Shown piece after piece: positions 9,916-18,428 of a stretch of 64,000 nt of DNA. Each line of letters opens with the position of its first letter. Within the stretch, counting starts at the first letter, position 1. Where the stretch lies: contig CAWJPW010000008.1 in assembly GCA_963844845.1 (NCBI GenBank), forward strand, positions 558,001-622,000. The letters are read 5' to 3'. The stretch comes from CAWJPW01 sp963844845 (lineage in GTDB: Bacteria; Acidobacteriota; Thermoanaerobaculia; Thermoanaerobaculales; Sulfomarinibacteraceae). Under the pieces are notes generated by a model that saw only the letters and a program-made list of their open reading frames with translations, had not been told where the DNA came from and made no database searches. Made by a program: the position numbers and the translations under genes.

Positions 9916-12783
9916 ATGCGTCAATCTCGTGTGTGCATGGTCTTGGTGGTCGGTGCCGCCCTGCTGCTGGCTCCCCACCTGCTTTGGGCCCAATCCAACG
10001 TGGCCACCGGTCAGCTGCTGGGTGTCGTCACCGGTACCGACGGCGCGGTGATGCCCGGTGCCGGCATCACCGCCACCAACGCGGACACCGGGCTCGTCCG
10101 CCGCGCCATCACCGACGGCGACGGCCTCTACCGGATCGACTACCTGCCGTCGGGCACCTACGACGTGCGCGTCGACATGCCGGGCTTCGCCACCGAAGTG
10201 AAGAAGGGCATCGGCATCACCCTGGGCTCCAAGGTGAAGATCGACTTCGCCCTCAAGCTCACCAAGGTGGAGGAGGAGATCGTCGTCACCAGCGAGGCGC
10301 CGGTGATCGAGACCACCAACCCCAGCGTCGCCGCCTCCGTGTCGTCGACGGCGATCCAGAACCTGCCGCTGCAGGGCCGCGACTTCCTCGACTTCATCGC
10401 CCTCACCCCGGCGGCGGTGCCCGACAACGTCGGCCGCACCCACATCGGCGGCATGCGCGGCATCCAAAACTCGTTCAACATCGACGGCGCCAACGACCAG
10501 TCGTCGTTCTTCGGCGAGGAGCGCGGCGGCACCCGCCCGCCGTTCACGTTCTCCCAGGGCGCCATCAAGGAGCTGCAGGTCATCCTGTCGGCCTACAGCG
10601 TTCAGTACAACGCCTCGGGCGGCATCATCAACGCCATCACCAAGTCCGGCACCAACGAGGTGCACGGCGAGGTCTTCGGTTACTACCGTGACCAGAGCTT
10701 CGTGAGCGACTACGCCGACGGACGCTCGGCGGACAAGTTCGAGCAGAAGCAGTTCGGCGGCTTCCTCGGCGGACCGATCATCAAGGACAAACTGCACTAC
10801 TTCCTGTCCTACGACGGCCAGCGCTTCACCACCCCGACCTTCCGGAAGTTCTACAACTTCCCGGCGGACCGGGTGGCCGACTGGGAGACCCTCACCGGGT
10901 TGAGCTACGCCGACGAGGTGGGCACGGTCAACCAGACCAACGACGCCGACGTGTTCATGGCCAAGATCGACTGGCAGATCTCCGAGAACCACCTGCTGTC
11001 GGTGCGCGACAACTACTCCAACCAGAAGGGCGAGAACCTCACCAGCTCGTACACCGATGCGGGCCGCTCCAACAACGGTCTCGAGGAGAACAAGTTCAAC
11101 TCGTTCGTGGCGACCCTGAACTCGGTGCTCTCCCCCGACTCCTTCAACGAGATGATCTTCCAGTACGCCAAGGAGGAGCGCCCGCGCACCGCCAACAACA
11201 CCTCGATCCCCGGGGTGCAGATCGGCCGCTACTACGACGCCGAGTTCGGGCAGAACAACTTCCTGCCCAACTACCTCACCGAGAAGCGCTACCAGCTCAT
11301 CGACAACTACACCCGTTACTTCGGCGCGCACACCATGAAGGCCGGTGTCAACTTCGACTTCATCAAGTACGACGACGGCTTCTTCCGCTACCAGGGTGGC
11401 GAGTACATGTACAACAGCTGGGACGACTTCTTCGCCGGCGCCCCCGACAACTACACCCAGGCATTCTCGGACTACAACGGCGCCGTTCAGTTCGACGCCA
11501 ACACCTACGCCGCCTACCTCCAGGACGAGTGGCGGGTGAACCCCAACCTCACGGTCACCTACGGCCTGCGCTACGACCTCCAGGACCAGCCGACCCCCAA
11601 GGAGACCAACCCGCTCTACCCGCTCACCGGTCAGGTCCCCGATGACACCAACAACATCGCCCCGCGCGTCGGCTTCGCCTGGGACGTGAACGGCAACGGC
11701 AAGCAGGTCCTGCGCGGCGGCGTCGGCATGTTCTACGACAACACGCCCACCCTGCTCACCGCCAATGCGCTGCTCGCCAACGGCGTCCGCGTGGTCCAGG
11801 TGACCGCCTACTGCGACTCCGGCGAGTGCCCGGACTTCCCCAACCGTCTCGCCTCCATGGGCGACCTTTCCGGCGGTCGGCCCAACATCTACGTGTTCGA
11901 CCCCAACTTCGAGAACCCCGAGACGCTGCGCATGTCGCTGGGCTATGAGCAGGAGGTCGCCGCCGACTTCTCGCTGGGTATCGACCTCATCTACTCCCAG
12001 ACCCGCAACCTCGAGCGGAAGCAGGACCAGAACCTCGCCCCCAACGGCGGCGTCGACGACGCCGGGCTCCCCACCTACAACACCCGCGCCAACTACCCCG
12101 ACTTCAACGAGATCATCATGTTCAAGTCGGACGCCCGGGCCAACTACAAGGCGCTCATCCTCAAGGCGAACAAGCGCTTCTCCAACGGCTGGATGGTCAA
12201 CGGCTCCTACACCTACTCGCGCGCCCGCGACAACGACTCCAACGAGCGCTCGGTGTCCTCCTCCAGCGCCTACCCCGAGGACCAGTACAACCTGGACAAC
12301 TCCTGGGGGCCCTCGGACTTCGACGTGAAGCACCGCTTCGTGGCTTCGGCGACTTTCACGCTGCCCTACGACTTCCTGCTCTCCACCATCGTCACCGTCC
12401 GCTCGGGCTTCCCGTTCACCGCGAGCCAGTACAACGACGCCAACACCGACCGCTTCTACAACGACCGCGCCACCGTCGAGGTGGACCCGGGCGTGTACGT
12501 ACACTACGGCCGCAACACCTTCCGCCAGCGCTGGTACCACAACGTGGACATGCGCCTCAGCAAGATTTTCCGCCTCTGGGGCGACTACGAGGTGGAGGTC
12601 ATCGGCGAGGTCTTCAACCTCTTCGACAACGAGAACTGGTACACCAGCCGTACCGAGCTGGTGGACCGTAACGGCAACATCAACCCGCAGTTCGGCCTGG
12701 TCAAGGATCCGGCGACCGGCGACGTCATCGGCAGCCCGGGCCAGCCCCGGCAGTACCAGGTGGGCGCCAAGTTCCGCTTCTGA
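9916..12783 (+). CDS. TonB-dependent receptor with carboxypeptidase-regulatory domain (Oar-like)
   Basis: A 955-residue outer-membrane receptor. The ATG at 9916 follows AGGAGGAGG. A signal peptide ends at about residue 25 (LLWAQ). Residues about 30-115 form a CarboxypepD-regulatory beta-sandwich (GVVTGTDGAVMPGAGITATN, then GLYRIDYLPSGTYDVRVDMPGF). The plug domain follows, with LPLQGRDFLDFIALTP and FNIDGANDQ. The rest is a 22-strand-type barrel rich in Tyr, Asn and Asp, ending in Phe (KFRF), as outer-membrane barrels do. Such Oar-like receptors are abundant in Acidobacteriota. The substrate is unknown. Energy would come from TonB/ExbBD, a set of which lies at 31.2-33.6 kb. Confidence 0.93.
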   Translation: MRQSRVCMVLVVGAALLLAPHLLWAQSNVATGQLLGVVTGTDGAVMPGAGITATNADTGLVRRAITDGDGLYRIDYLPSGTYDVRVDMPGFATEVKKGIGITLGSKVKIDFALKLTKVEEEIVVTSEAPVIETTNPSVAASVSSTAIQNLPLQGRDFLDFIALTPAAVPDNVGRTHIGGMRGIQNSFNIDGANDQSSFFGEERGGTRPPFTFSQGAIKELQVILSAYSVQYNASGGIINAITKSGTNEVHGEVFGYYRDQSFVSDYADGRSADKFEQKQFGGFLGGPIIKDKLHYFLSYDGQRFTTPTFRKFYNFPADRVADWETLTGLSYADEVGTVNQTNDADVFMAKIDWQISENHLLSVRDNYSNQKGENLTSSYTDAGRSNNGLEENKFNSFVATLNSVLSPDSFNEMIFQYAKEERPRTANNTSIPGVQIGRYYDAEFGQNNFLPNYLTEKRYQLIDNYTRYFGAHTMKAGVNFDFIKYDDGFFRYQGGEYMYNSWDDFFAGAPDNYTQAFSDYNGAVQFDANTYAAYLQDEWRVNPNLTVTYGLRYDLQDQPTPKETNPLYPLTGQVPDDTNNIAPRVGFAWDVNGNGKQVLRGGVGMFYDNTPTLLTANALLANGVRVVQVTAYCDSGECPDFPNRLASMGDLSGGRPNIYVFDPNFENPETLRMSLGYEQEVAADFSLGIDLIYSQTRNLERKQDQNLAPNGGVDDAGLPTYNTRANYPDFNEIIMFKSDARANYKALILKANKRFSNGWMVNGSYTYSRARDNDSNERSVSSSSAYPEDQYNLDNSWGPSDFDVKHRFVASATFTLPYDFLLSTIVTVRSGFPFTASQYNDANTDRFYNDRATVEVDPGVYVHYGRNTFRQRWYHNVDMRLSKIFRLWGDYEVEVIGEVFNLFDNENWYTSRTELVDRNGNINPQFGLVKDPATGDVIGSPGQPRQYQVGAKFRF

Positions 12784-12806
12784 CCGCTTCCGACTCGACC
12801 TCATCG

Positions 12807-12828
12807 GCGGGGCCCTCCGGGGCCCCGC
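12807..12828 (+). terminator. Intrinsic terminator after the TonB-dependent receptor
   Basis: GCGGGGCC pairs with GGCCCCGC around a six-base loop, followed by TTCTTCATTTC. It lies 23 bp after the stop codon. Confidence 0.8.
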
Positions 12829-12871
12829 TTCTTCATTTCGCTCCCACGCCCGAATCGCATAGGATGACAGA

Positions 12872-13951
12872 ATGCACCAGGTCGAGGTGGCGAGCGCGAC
12901 GGGCGACTACCCGGTGGTGGTGGGCCGTGGAATCCTGACCGACCTCGCCCAACGCCTCGCCGAGGTCGAGGTGGGAGCACCGTGGGCGGTGGTAAGCAAT
13001 GCCACGGTGAGCCCGCTGTACGGCGCGGCGGCGGCGGCGGTGCTGGGCGCGGCGCCGCCTCTGGAGCTCCCCGACGGCGAGTCCTTCAAAACCCTCGACG
13101 GGCTCGCCGCCGTCTGCCGCTTCCTGGTCGCCGAGGGCCTGCACCGCGGCGGCACGGTGGTGGCGGTGGGCGGGGGCGTGGTCACCGACCTCGCCGGCTT
13201 CGCCGCCGCCGTCTACCTGCGCGGCGTGCGCTGGGTGGCGGTGCCCACCACCCTGCTGGCGATGGTCGACGCGGCGGTGGGCGGCAAGACCGGGGCGAAC
13301 CTGGCCGAGGGCAAAAACCTTGTGGGCGTCTTCTGGCCGCCGCGGCTGGTGGTGGCCGACGTCATGACCCTCGCCACCCTACCGCCACGGCAGCTGCGGG
13401 CGGGGTTGGCGGAGGTGGTGAAGGTGGCATGGCTGGGAGACCAGGGTCTCCTGGAGCTGCTGGAGGAGCCGCTGGCGCGCTTCTCCGACCGCACTCCCGA
13501 GGCGTGGGAAAGGCTCGTCCTGCGCGCGATAGGGGTGAAGGTGGGGGTCGTCGCCGCTGACGAGCGCGAGCAAGGCGCCCGGCAGGCGCTGAACTTCGGC
13601 CACACCGTGGGCCACGCCCTCGAGGCGGCGATGGGCTATGGCCGCCTGCTGCACGGCGAGGCGGTGGCGTGGGGAATGCTGGCGGAGGCCCGGGTGGCGC
13701 GGCAGCGCGGCCTGCTGGGCGACGAGGGGTGGCGGCGGCTACGGCGGGCGGTGGCAGCGCTGGGGCCGCTGCCCGAGCTGGGCACGGTGTCGATGGGTCG
13801 CATCTTCGAGCACCTCGACCGCGACAAGAAACGAGACGGCAGCGGCGTGGCCTGGGTACTGCCCACGGACGACGGCGTGAAGCTGGGCCAGCGGGTCACC
13901 GCCGGCGAGGTTCAGGAGGCACTGGCCTGGCTCCTGGCGGGCGCTGCCTAG
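12872..13951 (+). CDS. aroB: 3-dehydroquinate synthase
   Basis: AroB cyclises DAHP to 3-dehydroquinate, the second shikimate step, using NAD and a divalent metal. At 359 residues it has the normal length. NAD-binding GGGVVTDLAGF is followed by RGVRWVAVPTTLLAMVDAAV and GGKTGANLAEGKNLVG. The metal-binding glutamate lies in AEVVK, and histidines lie in NFGHTVGHALE and LLHGEAVAWGM. The gene follows the receptor terminator and leads into dnaB after 32 bp, so it probably heads the aroB-dnaB-mlaEFD-radA cluster. Confidence 0.96.
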   Translation: MHQVEVASATGDYPVVVGRGILTDLAQRLAEVEVGAPWAVVSNATVSPLYGAAAAAVLGAAPPLELPDGESFKTLDGLAAVCRFLVAEGLHRGGTVVAVGGGVVTDLAGFAAAVYLRGVRWVAVPTTLLAMVDAAVGGKTGANLAEGKNLVGVFWPPRLVVADVMTLATLPPRQLRAGLAEVVKVAWLGDQGLLELLEEPLARFSDRTPEAWERLVLRAIGVKVGVVAADEREQGARQALNFGHTVGHALEAAMGYGRLLHGEAVAWGMLAEARVARQRGLLGDEGWRRLRRAVAALGPLPELGTVSMGRIFEHLDRDKKRDGSGVAWVLPTDDGVKLGQRVTAGEVQEALAWLLAGAA

Positions 13952-13983
13952 AGGGCCCTTCTGCGGTAGGATGGTTGGCCTGT

Positions 13984-15366
13984 ATGGACAGCTCTCGCGC
14001 CACGGTCACCGCGGTCAGTGACACGCCCCTGCATCTGCCTCACGACCCCGAGGCCGAGCGGGCGGTGCTGGGTGCAGTGCTGCTCGATCCCGCCGCCGTA
14101 CTCGAGGTCGTCGAGACCCTGCGGGACGACGACTTCTACCTCGAGAGCCACCGCCTGGTCTACCGCGCCTGCATCGCTTTGCAGGAACGCGCGCAGGCGG
14201 TGGACCTGCTCACCGTCATCAACTCCCTGCGCGAGGCGGGCCTGCTCGAGCGGGTCGGCGGCGCCTCCTACCTCTCCTCCCTGGTGGACGCGCTGCCCGA
14301 CCTGGCAAACGTCGTCCACTACGCCGGTATCGTCCGCGACAAGGCGGTGAAGCGGCGGCTGGCGGCCGCCGCCCAGCGCATCCTCTCCACCTGCTCCCTG
14401 GACCAGGGCGACGCTCGCGAGCTCGTGGAGGCGGCGCAGCGCGACGTCTACGGGATCGCCGAGGACACCCTGGGCGGCGGGCTGGTACACGTGCGCCTGC
14501 TCGCTCAACGCGAGATCGAGGCCCTCGAGGCCTCGCGGGCCACCCACTCGACCCTCACCGGCCTCGACACCGGCTTCTTCCGCCTCAACGACATGACCTC
14601 GGGCCTGCAGCGCAAGGACCTCATCATCCTCGCCGCCCGTCCGTCCATGGGGAAGACCTCGCTGGCCGTCAACATCTGCACCCACGCCGCCCTCAAGGGA
14701 GGGCGCAAGATCGCCGTGTTCTCGCTGGAGATGTCGGCGGAGCAGCTGCTGCGCCGGATGCTGTCAGGAATCGCGCGGGTGGACCAGAAGCGCATCGCCT
14801 CGGGGTACCTGGCGAAGGCGGACTGGCCCAAGCTGGCGATGGCGGCCCAGAGCCTCGAGGAGGCTGCGATCTGGATCGACGACACCCCGGGGATCACCGT
14901 GCTCGAGCTTTCGGCCAAGGCGCGCCGGCTCAAGCAGGAGCACGACCTCGACCTGATCATGGTGGACTACATGCAGCTGATGTCGGGGGGCGGCCGCTTC
15001 TCCAGCCGCAACGAAGAAGTGTCGGCGATCTCGCGCGCCCTCAAGGGGGTGGCGAAGGAGCTCGACGTCCCCATGCTGGTGCTGTCGCAGCTCTCCCGCC
15101 AGCCCGACCGCCGGGGCGGCGACCACCGGCCACAGCTGTCGGACCTGCGCGAGTCGGGCTCCATCGAGCAGGACGCCGACGTGGTGATGTTCATCATCCG
15201 CCCCTCGGTGTACGACCACACCGTCGAGGATCAGCGGCTCGCCCAGCTCATCGTCGCCAAGCAGCGCAACGGTCCCATCGGCGAGATCGAGCTGGTTTTC
15301 CAGCACGAGTACACCCGTTTTGAGAACGTCGACACGGTGCACGAGGAAAGCGAGGCGCCATGGTAG
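13984..15366 (+). CDS. dnaB: Replicative DNA helicase
   Basis: A 460-residue hexameric helicase that unwinds DNA ahead of the replisome. The N-terminal primase-interacting domain starts with PHDPEAERAVLGAVLLD. The RecA-like motor has Walker A AARPSMGKTSLAVNI, Walker B LIMVDYMQLM, the LSQLSR motif, and RPQLSDLRESGSIEQDAD with the arginine-finger region. The ATG at 13984 is chosen because family similarity begins about 20 residues in; no strong ribosome binding site precedes it. Its end overlaps mlaE by 7 bp, an unusual partner, so replication and lipid-transport genes share a transcript. Confidence 0.97.
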   Translation: MDSSRATVTAVSDTPLHLPHDPEAERAVLGAVLLDPAAVLEVVETLRDDDFYLESHRLVYRACIALQERAQAVDLLTVINSLREAGLLERVGGASYLSSLVDALPDLANVVHYAGIVRDKAVKRRLAAAAQRILSTCSLDQGDARELVEAAQRDVYGIAEDTLGGGLVHVRLLAQREIEALEASRATHSTLTGLDTGFFRLNDMTSGLQRKDLIILAARPSMGKTSLAVNICTHAALKGGRKIAVFSLEMSAEQLLRRMLSGIARVDQKRIASGYLAKADWPKLAMAAQSLEEAAIWIDDTPGITVLELSAKARRLKQEHDLDLIMVDYMQLMSGGGRFSSRNEEVSAISRALKGVAKELDVPMLVLSQLSRQPDRRGGDHRPQLSDLRESGSIEQDADVVMFIIRPSVYDHTVEDQRLAQLIVAKQRNGPIGEIELVFQHEYTRFENVDTVHEESEAPW

Positions 15367-16151
15367 GGGTGCTGCGCGGGGTCAACCAGGGGCTGGACAG
15401 CATCGGCCGGACGACCATTGCCCTCTTCGAGGAGCTCGGCCGCTTCTTCTACATGATGGCGCAGTCCTTCATGTGGGGGATGCGGCCGCCCTACGAGGTC
15501 GGCCAGTGGCTCAAGCAGATGGTGCGGGTGGGATGGGACTCCATTCCGGTGGTGTTCCTGACCACGATGTTCACCGGCATGGTGCTGGCACTGCAGACCT
15601 TCCGCGGCTTCGAGCGCTTCCACGCCGAGGGCTTCGTGGGCTCGGTGGTGGCCCTGTCGCTGACCCGCGAACTGGCGCCGGTGCTCACGGGGCTCATCGT
15701 GGCCGGCCGCGTCGGCTCGTCGCTGGCGGCTGAGCTGGGGACGATGCGGGTGACGGAGCAGATCGACGCGATGTACGCCATGGCCACCGAGCCCGTCCAG
15801 TATCTGGTGGTTCCGCGGGTGGGGGCGACCGTGCTCATGATGCCGCTCCTGGCCCTGGTGGGCGACGCGGTGGGCATCGTCGGTGGCTGGCTGGTGGCGG
15901 TGGGGCTCTTTCACGCCAACTCGTTCGTTTACTGGGAGCGCACCTTCCGCTACCTGGAGGTGAACGACGTGACCTCGGGCCTCATCAAGGCCGCCTTCTT
16001 CGGCCTCGTCCTGGCGGTCACCGGATGCGCCAAGGGGTTTTACACGTCCGGCGGTGCCGAGGGCGTGGGCCGGGCCACCACCCAGGCGGTGGTCGCCGGC
16101 TCGCTCTTCATCCTGCTGTCGGACTTCTTCCTCACTAAAATCCTGTTCTGA
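15360..16151 (+). CDS. mlaE: MlaE-type ABC transporter permease
   Basis: A 263-residue integral membrane permease of the Mla/MCE lipid transporter, which moves phospholipids between inner and outer membranes. It has the family's amphipathic N-terminus and about five membrane spans (for example VVFLTTMFTGMVLAL). The signature ELAPVLTGLIVAGRVGSS with AELGTMRVTEQIDA follows, and a C-terminal span carries the late Gly-rich segment GCAKGFYTSGGAEGVGRATT. It overlaps the dnaB end by 7 bp and is followed after 6 bp by its ATPase gene. Confidence 0.93.
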   Translation: MVGVLRGVNQGLDSIGRTTIALFEELGRFFYMMAQSFMWGMRPPYEVGQWLKQMVRVGWDSIPVVFLTTMFTGMVLALQTFRGFERFHAEGFVGSVVALSLTRELAPVLTGLIVAGRVGSSLAAELGTMRVTEQIDAMYAMATEPVQYLVVPRVGATVLMMPLLALVGDAVGIVGGWLVAVGLFHANSFVYWERTFRYLEVNDVTSGLIKAAFFGLVLAVTGCAKGFYTSGGAEGVGRATTQAVVAGSLFILLSDFFLTKILF

Positions 16152-16157
16152 GGAGGG

Positions 16158-16940
16158 ATGGTGGCCTCACCCGTCGAGCGGCATGAGCCCAAGATCAGCG
16201 TCATCGGCCTCGAGAAATCGTTTGGCGACAAGGAGGTTCTGCGCGGCATCGACCTCGACATCTGGCCCAACGAGTCCCTCGTGGTGGTGGGCGGTTCGGG
16301 GGCCGGCAAGACGGTGCTCATCAAGCACCTCATCGGACTCCTGCCCCCCGACGACGGCCACGTGGTGGTGGACGGCGTCGATCTCACGCTGGCCTCACCC
16401 GCGGTGGCGCTGGAGCTGCGCAAGCGCTTCGGCATGAGCTTTCAGGAGGGTGCCCTGTTCGACTCCATGACAGTGTTCGACAACATCGCCTTTCCCCTGC
16501 GCCGACATACTCGGCGCGGGGCCGCCGAGATCGCCGAACGGGTTCATCGCTGCCTCGACCTGGTGCGCCTCGAAGGCGTCGAGAGCAGGTTTCCGGCCGA
16601 GCTCTCGGGCGGCATGCGCCGCCGGGTGGGCTTCGCCCGCGCCATCGCCTTGGAGCCCGAGATCCTCCTGTTCGACGAGCCCACCACCGGGCTCGATCCC
16701 ATCAATACCGCCGCCATCGCCAATGTGATCAACAACATGCGGCGGGAGCTCGAGGTCACAGCGGTGACCATCACGCACGACATGAGTCTCGCGTTCCGCA
16801 TCGCCGACCGCATCGCCATGTTGCGGCGCGGTCGGATCACCGCCCTGGCAGACCCGGAAGGCTTCCGCCAGAACCCAGACCCTTACGTGCAGGCCTTCCT
16901 CAAGGGCGAGGTGCCCGAGGACGAGGAGGTGGCGTCATGA
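16158..16940 (+). CDS. mlaF: MlaF-type ABC transporter ATPase
   Basis: A 260-residue ATP-binding subunit that powers the Mla lipid transporter. Walker A is GGSGAGKTVL, the signature is ELSGGMRRRVGFARA, and Walker B is ILLFDEPTTGLDP, followed by the switch His in TITHDM. SFQEGALFDSMTV is the Q-loop region typical of MlaF. GAGGAGG ends only 1 nt before the ATG at 16158, so the next codon (GTG at 16161) may be the real start. It overlaps mlaD by 4 bp (ATGA). Confidence 0.94.
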   Translation: MVASPVERHEPKISVIGLEKSFGDKEVLRGIDLDIWPNESLVVVGGSGAGKTVLIKHLIGLLPPDDGHVVVDGVDLTLASPAVALELRKRFGMSFQEGALFDSMTVFDNIAFPLRRHTRRGAAEIAERVHRCLDLVRLEGVESRFPAELSGGMRRRVGFARAIALEPEILLFDEPTTGLDPINTAAIANVINNMRRELEVTAVTITHDMSLAFRIADRIAMLRRGRITALADPEGFRQNPDPYVQAFLKGEVPEDEEVAS

Positions 16941-18421
16941 CGGCAGCGGCCAAGATCGGCCTTTTCATGCTCATCGGCCTGCTGATTCTGGGGGTCTTCA
17001 TCATCAAGATCCAGGACATCCCAGTCGGCGAGCGCGGTGAGCGAACCCTGGTCAAGGCCAGCTTCCCGTCGGTGGCCGGGCTCGACCGCGGTGCCGCCGT
17101 GCGTATCGCCGGCGTGCGGGTCGGAAAGGTGGAGGGGGTCAACCTGGGCAAAGACGGTCATGCCCTCGTCACCATCTCGCTGGAGCCCGACGTGCGGTTA
17201 CACCGCGGCGCCCACTCGCGCATCGCCAGCCTCGGCATGCTGGGCGACAAGTACGTGGAGATCTCCCCCGGCGACCCGGAGGCGCCACCGCTGCCGCCGG
17301 ACGAGATCCTCTACGGCAAGACGCCCCCGAGCTTCGACGACGTCATGACCACCGCCAACGACATCGGCGGGGACCTCAAGAGGATCACCGGCTCGCTGTC
17401 GGACACCGTGGGCGGCAAGCAGGGTGAGGAGAAGCTGCAGGAGATCGTCGAGAACATCCGCGAGCTCACCGCGTCCATGCGCGACCTCATCGCCGCCAAC
17501 CAGGCCAACGTCAACGCCACCACCGCCAACTTCCGAGAGTTCTCCGACACTCTCAAGGAGCAGCTGCCGCGCATCGCCGACAAGATGTACGACCTCGCCG
17601 ACCAGCTCCAGAGCATCGCCGCCGAGAACCGCGGCGACATCCACACCTCGGTGGCCAACGTGCGCGACCTCTCGGCTCGGCTCAAGACCTCGGCCGACAA
17701 CCTCAACAGCATCACCGACAAGATCGCCTCCGGCCAAGGCAGCATCGGCAAGCTGGTGAACGACGACACCACCGTCGACAATCTCAACGACACCCTCACG
17801 TCCATCGAGGGTGGAGTGAAGAGCCTGCAGAACACAGTCGGCCGCTTCGAGCGCTTCCACCTCAACATGCTGGCCAGCACCGAGACCCTGCCGGACGTGA
17901 ACTCCAGCCGCAGCGCCTTCGGCTTCGACCTCTGGACCAACGACGTGCGCTTCTGGCGGGTCCAGTTTGTGGACACGCCGTTCGGCCGTCACACCACCAC
18001 CACCAGCCACGTCACCACCGTGTACGACGACGGCTCCACCGAGTCCTACACCCGCACGGTGGACGAGGTGAACGACAAGAACGTGTTCAACGCCCAGGTG
18101 GGTTACAAGCTCTTCCCCTCGACGACGCTGCGGGCCGGGCTCTTCGAGTCCCAGGGCGGCGTCGCCGTCGACTACGCCACCGCTGTGGCCCACCACCCCG
18201 TGGTCCTCACCCTCGAGGCCTACGACTGGAACCGTGACACCGAGTCAATGCCACACATTCGGGTCGAGGGCCGCTACTTCGTCACCGACAACGTGTTCGT
18301 CTCGGCCGGCTGGGACGACCCCACCTACTCGGCGCACTCCAGCTACCTCCTGGGTGCAGGAATCACCTGGAACGACGAGGACGTCAAGTACCTCCTGGGG
18401 CTCGCCAGCCGCGGGTTCTGA
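16937..18421 (+). CDS. mlaD: MCE-domain (MlaD-like) protein with long beta-rich C-terminal extension
   Basis: A 494-residue periplasmic component of the Mla transporter. One membrane anchor (residues about 7-25) precedes an MCE domain (about 37-115; GLDRGAAVRIAGVRVGKVEGV and LGDKYVEI). Residues about 125-305 are mainly helical with heptad-like patterns, forming a tunnel or needle as in longer MCE proteins. The last 170 or so residues differ: they are rich in aromatic and Thr residues in alternating strands (VRFWRVQFVDTPFG; VFVSAGWDDPTYSAHSSYLL) and end in Phe. They resemble an outer-membrane barrel or beta domain. Typical MlaD is about 180 residues, so this is an expanded form that may itself reach the outer membrane. 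Confidence 0.88.
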   Translation: MTAAAKIGLFMLIGLLILGVFIIKIQDIPVGERGERTLVKASFPSVAGLDRGAAVRIAGVRVGKVEGVNLGKDGHALVTISLEPDVRLHRGAHSRIASLGMLGDKYVEISPGDPEAPPLPPDEILYGKTPPSFDDVMTTANDIGGDLKRITGSLSDTVGGKQGEEKLQEIVENIRELTASMRDLIAANQANVNATTANFREFSDTLKEQLPRIADKMYDLADQLQSIAAENRGDIHTSVANVRDLSARLKTSADNLNSITDKIASGQGSIGKLVNDDTTVDNLNDTLTSIEGGVKSLQNTVGRFERFHLNMLASTETLPDVNSSRSAFGFDLWTNDVRFWRVQFVDTPFGRHTTTTSHVTTVYDDGSTESYTRTVDEVNDKNVFNAQVGYKLFPSTTLRAGLFESQGGVAVDYATAVAHHPVVLTLEAYDWNRDTESMPHIRVEGRYFVTDNVFVSAGWDDPTYSAHSSYLLGAGITWNDEDVKYLLGLASRGF

Positions 18422-18428
18422 GGCCGCT

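Noticed and set aside
9871..12804. A very long open frame on the minus strand opposite the TonB-dependent receptor gene
   Set aside because: It is an antisense shadow. The composition is Val, Gly, Arg and His rich with no fold pattern, and the plus strand encodes a clear receptor. High GC makes such frames common.
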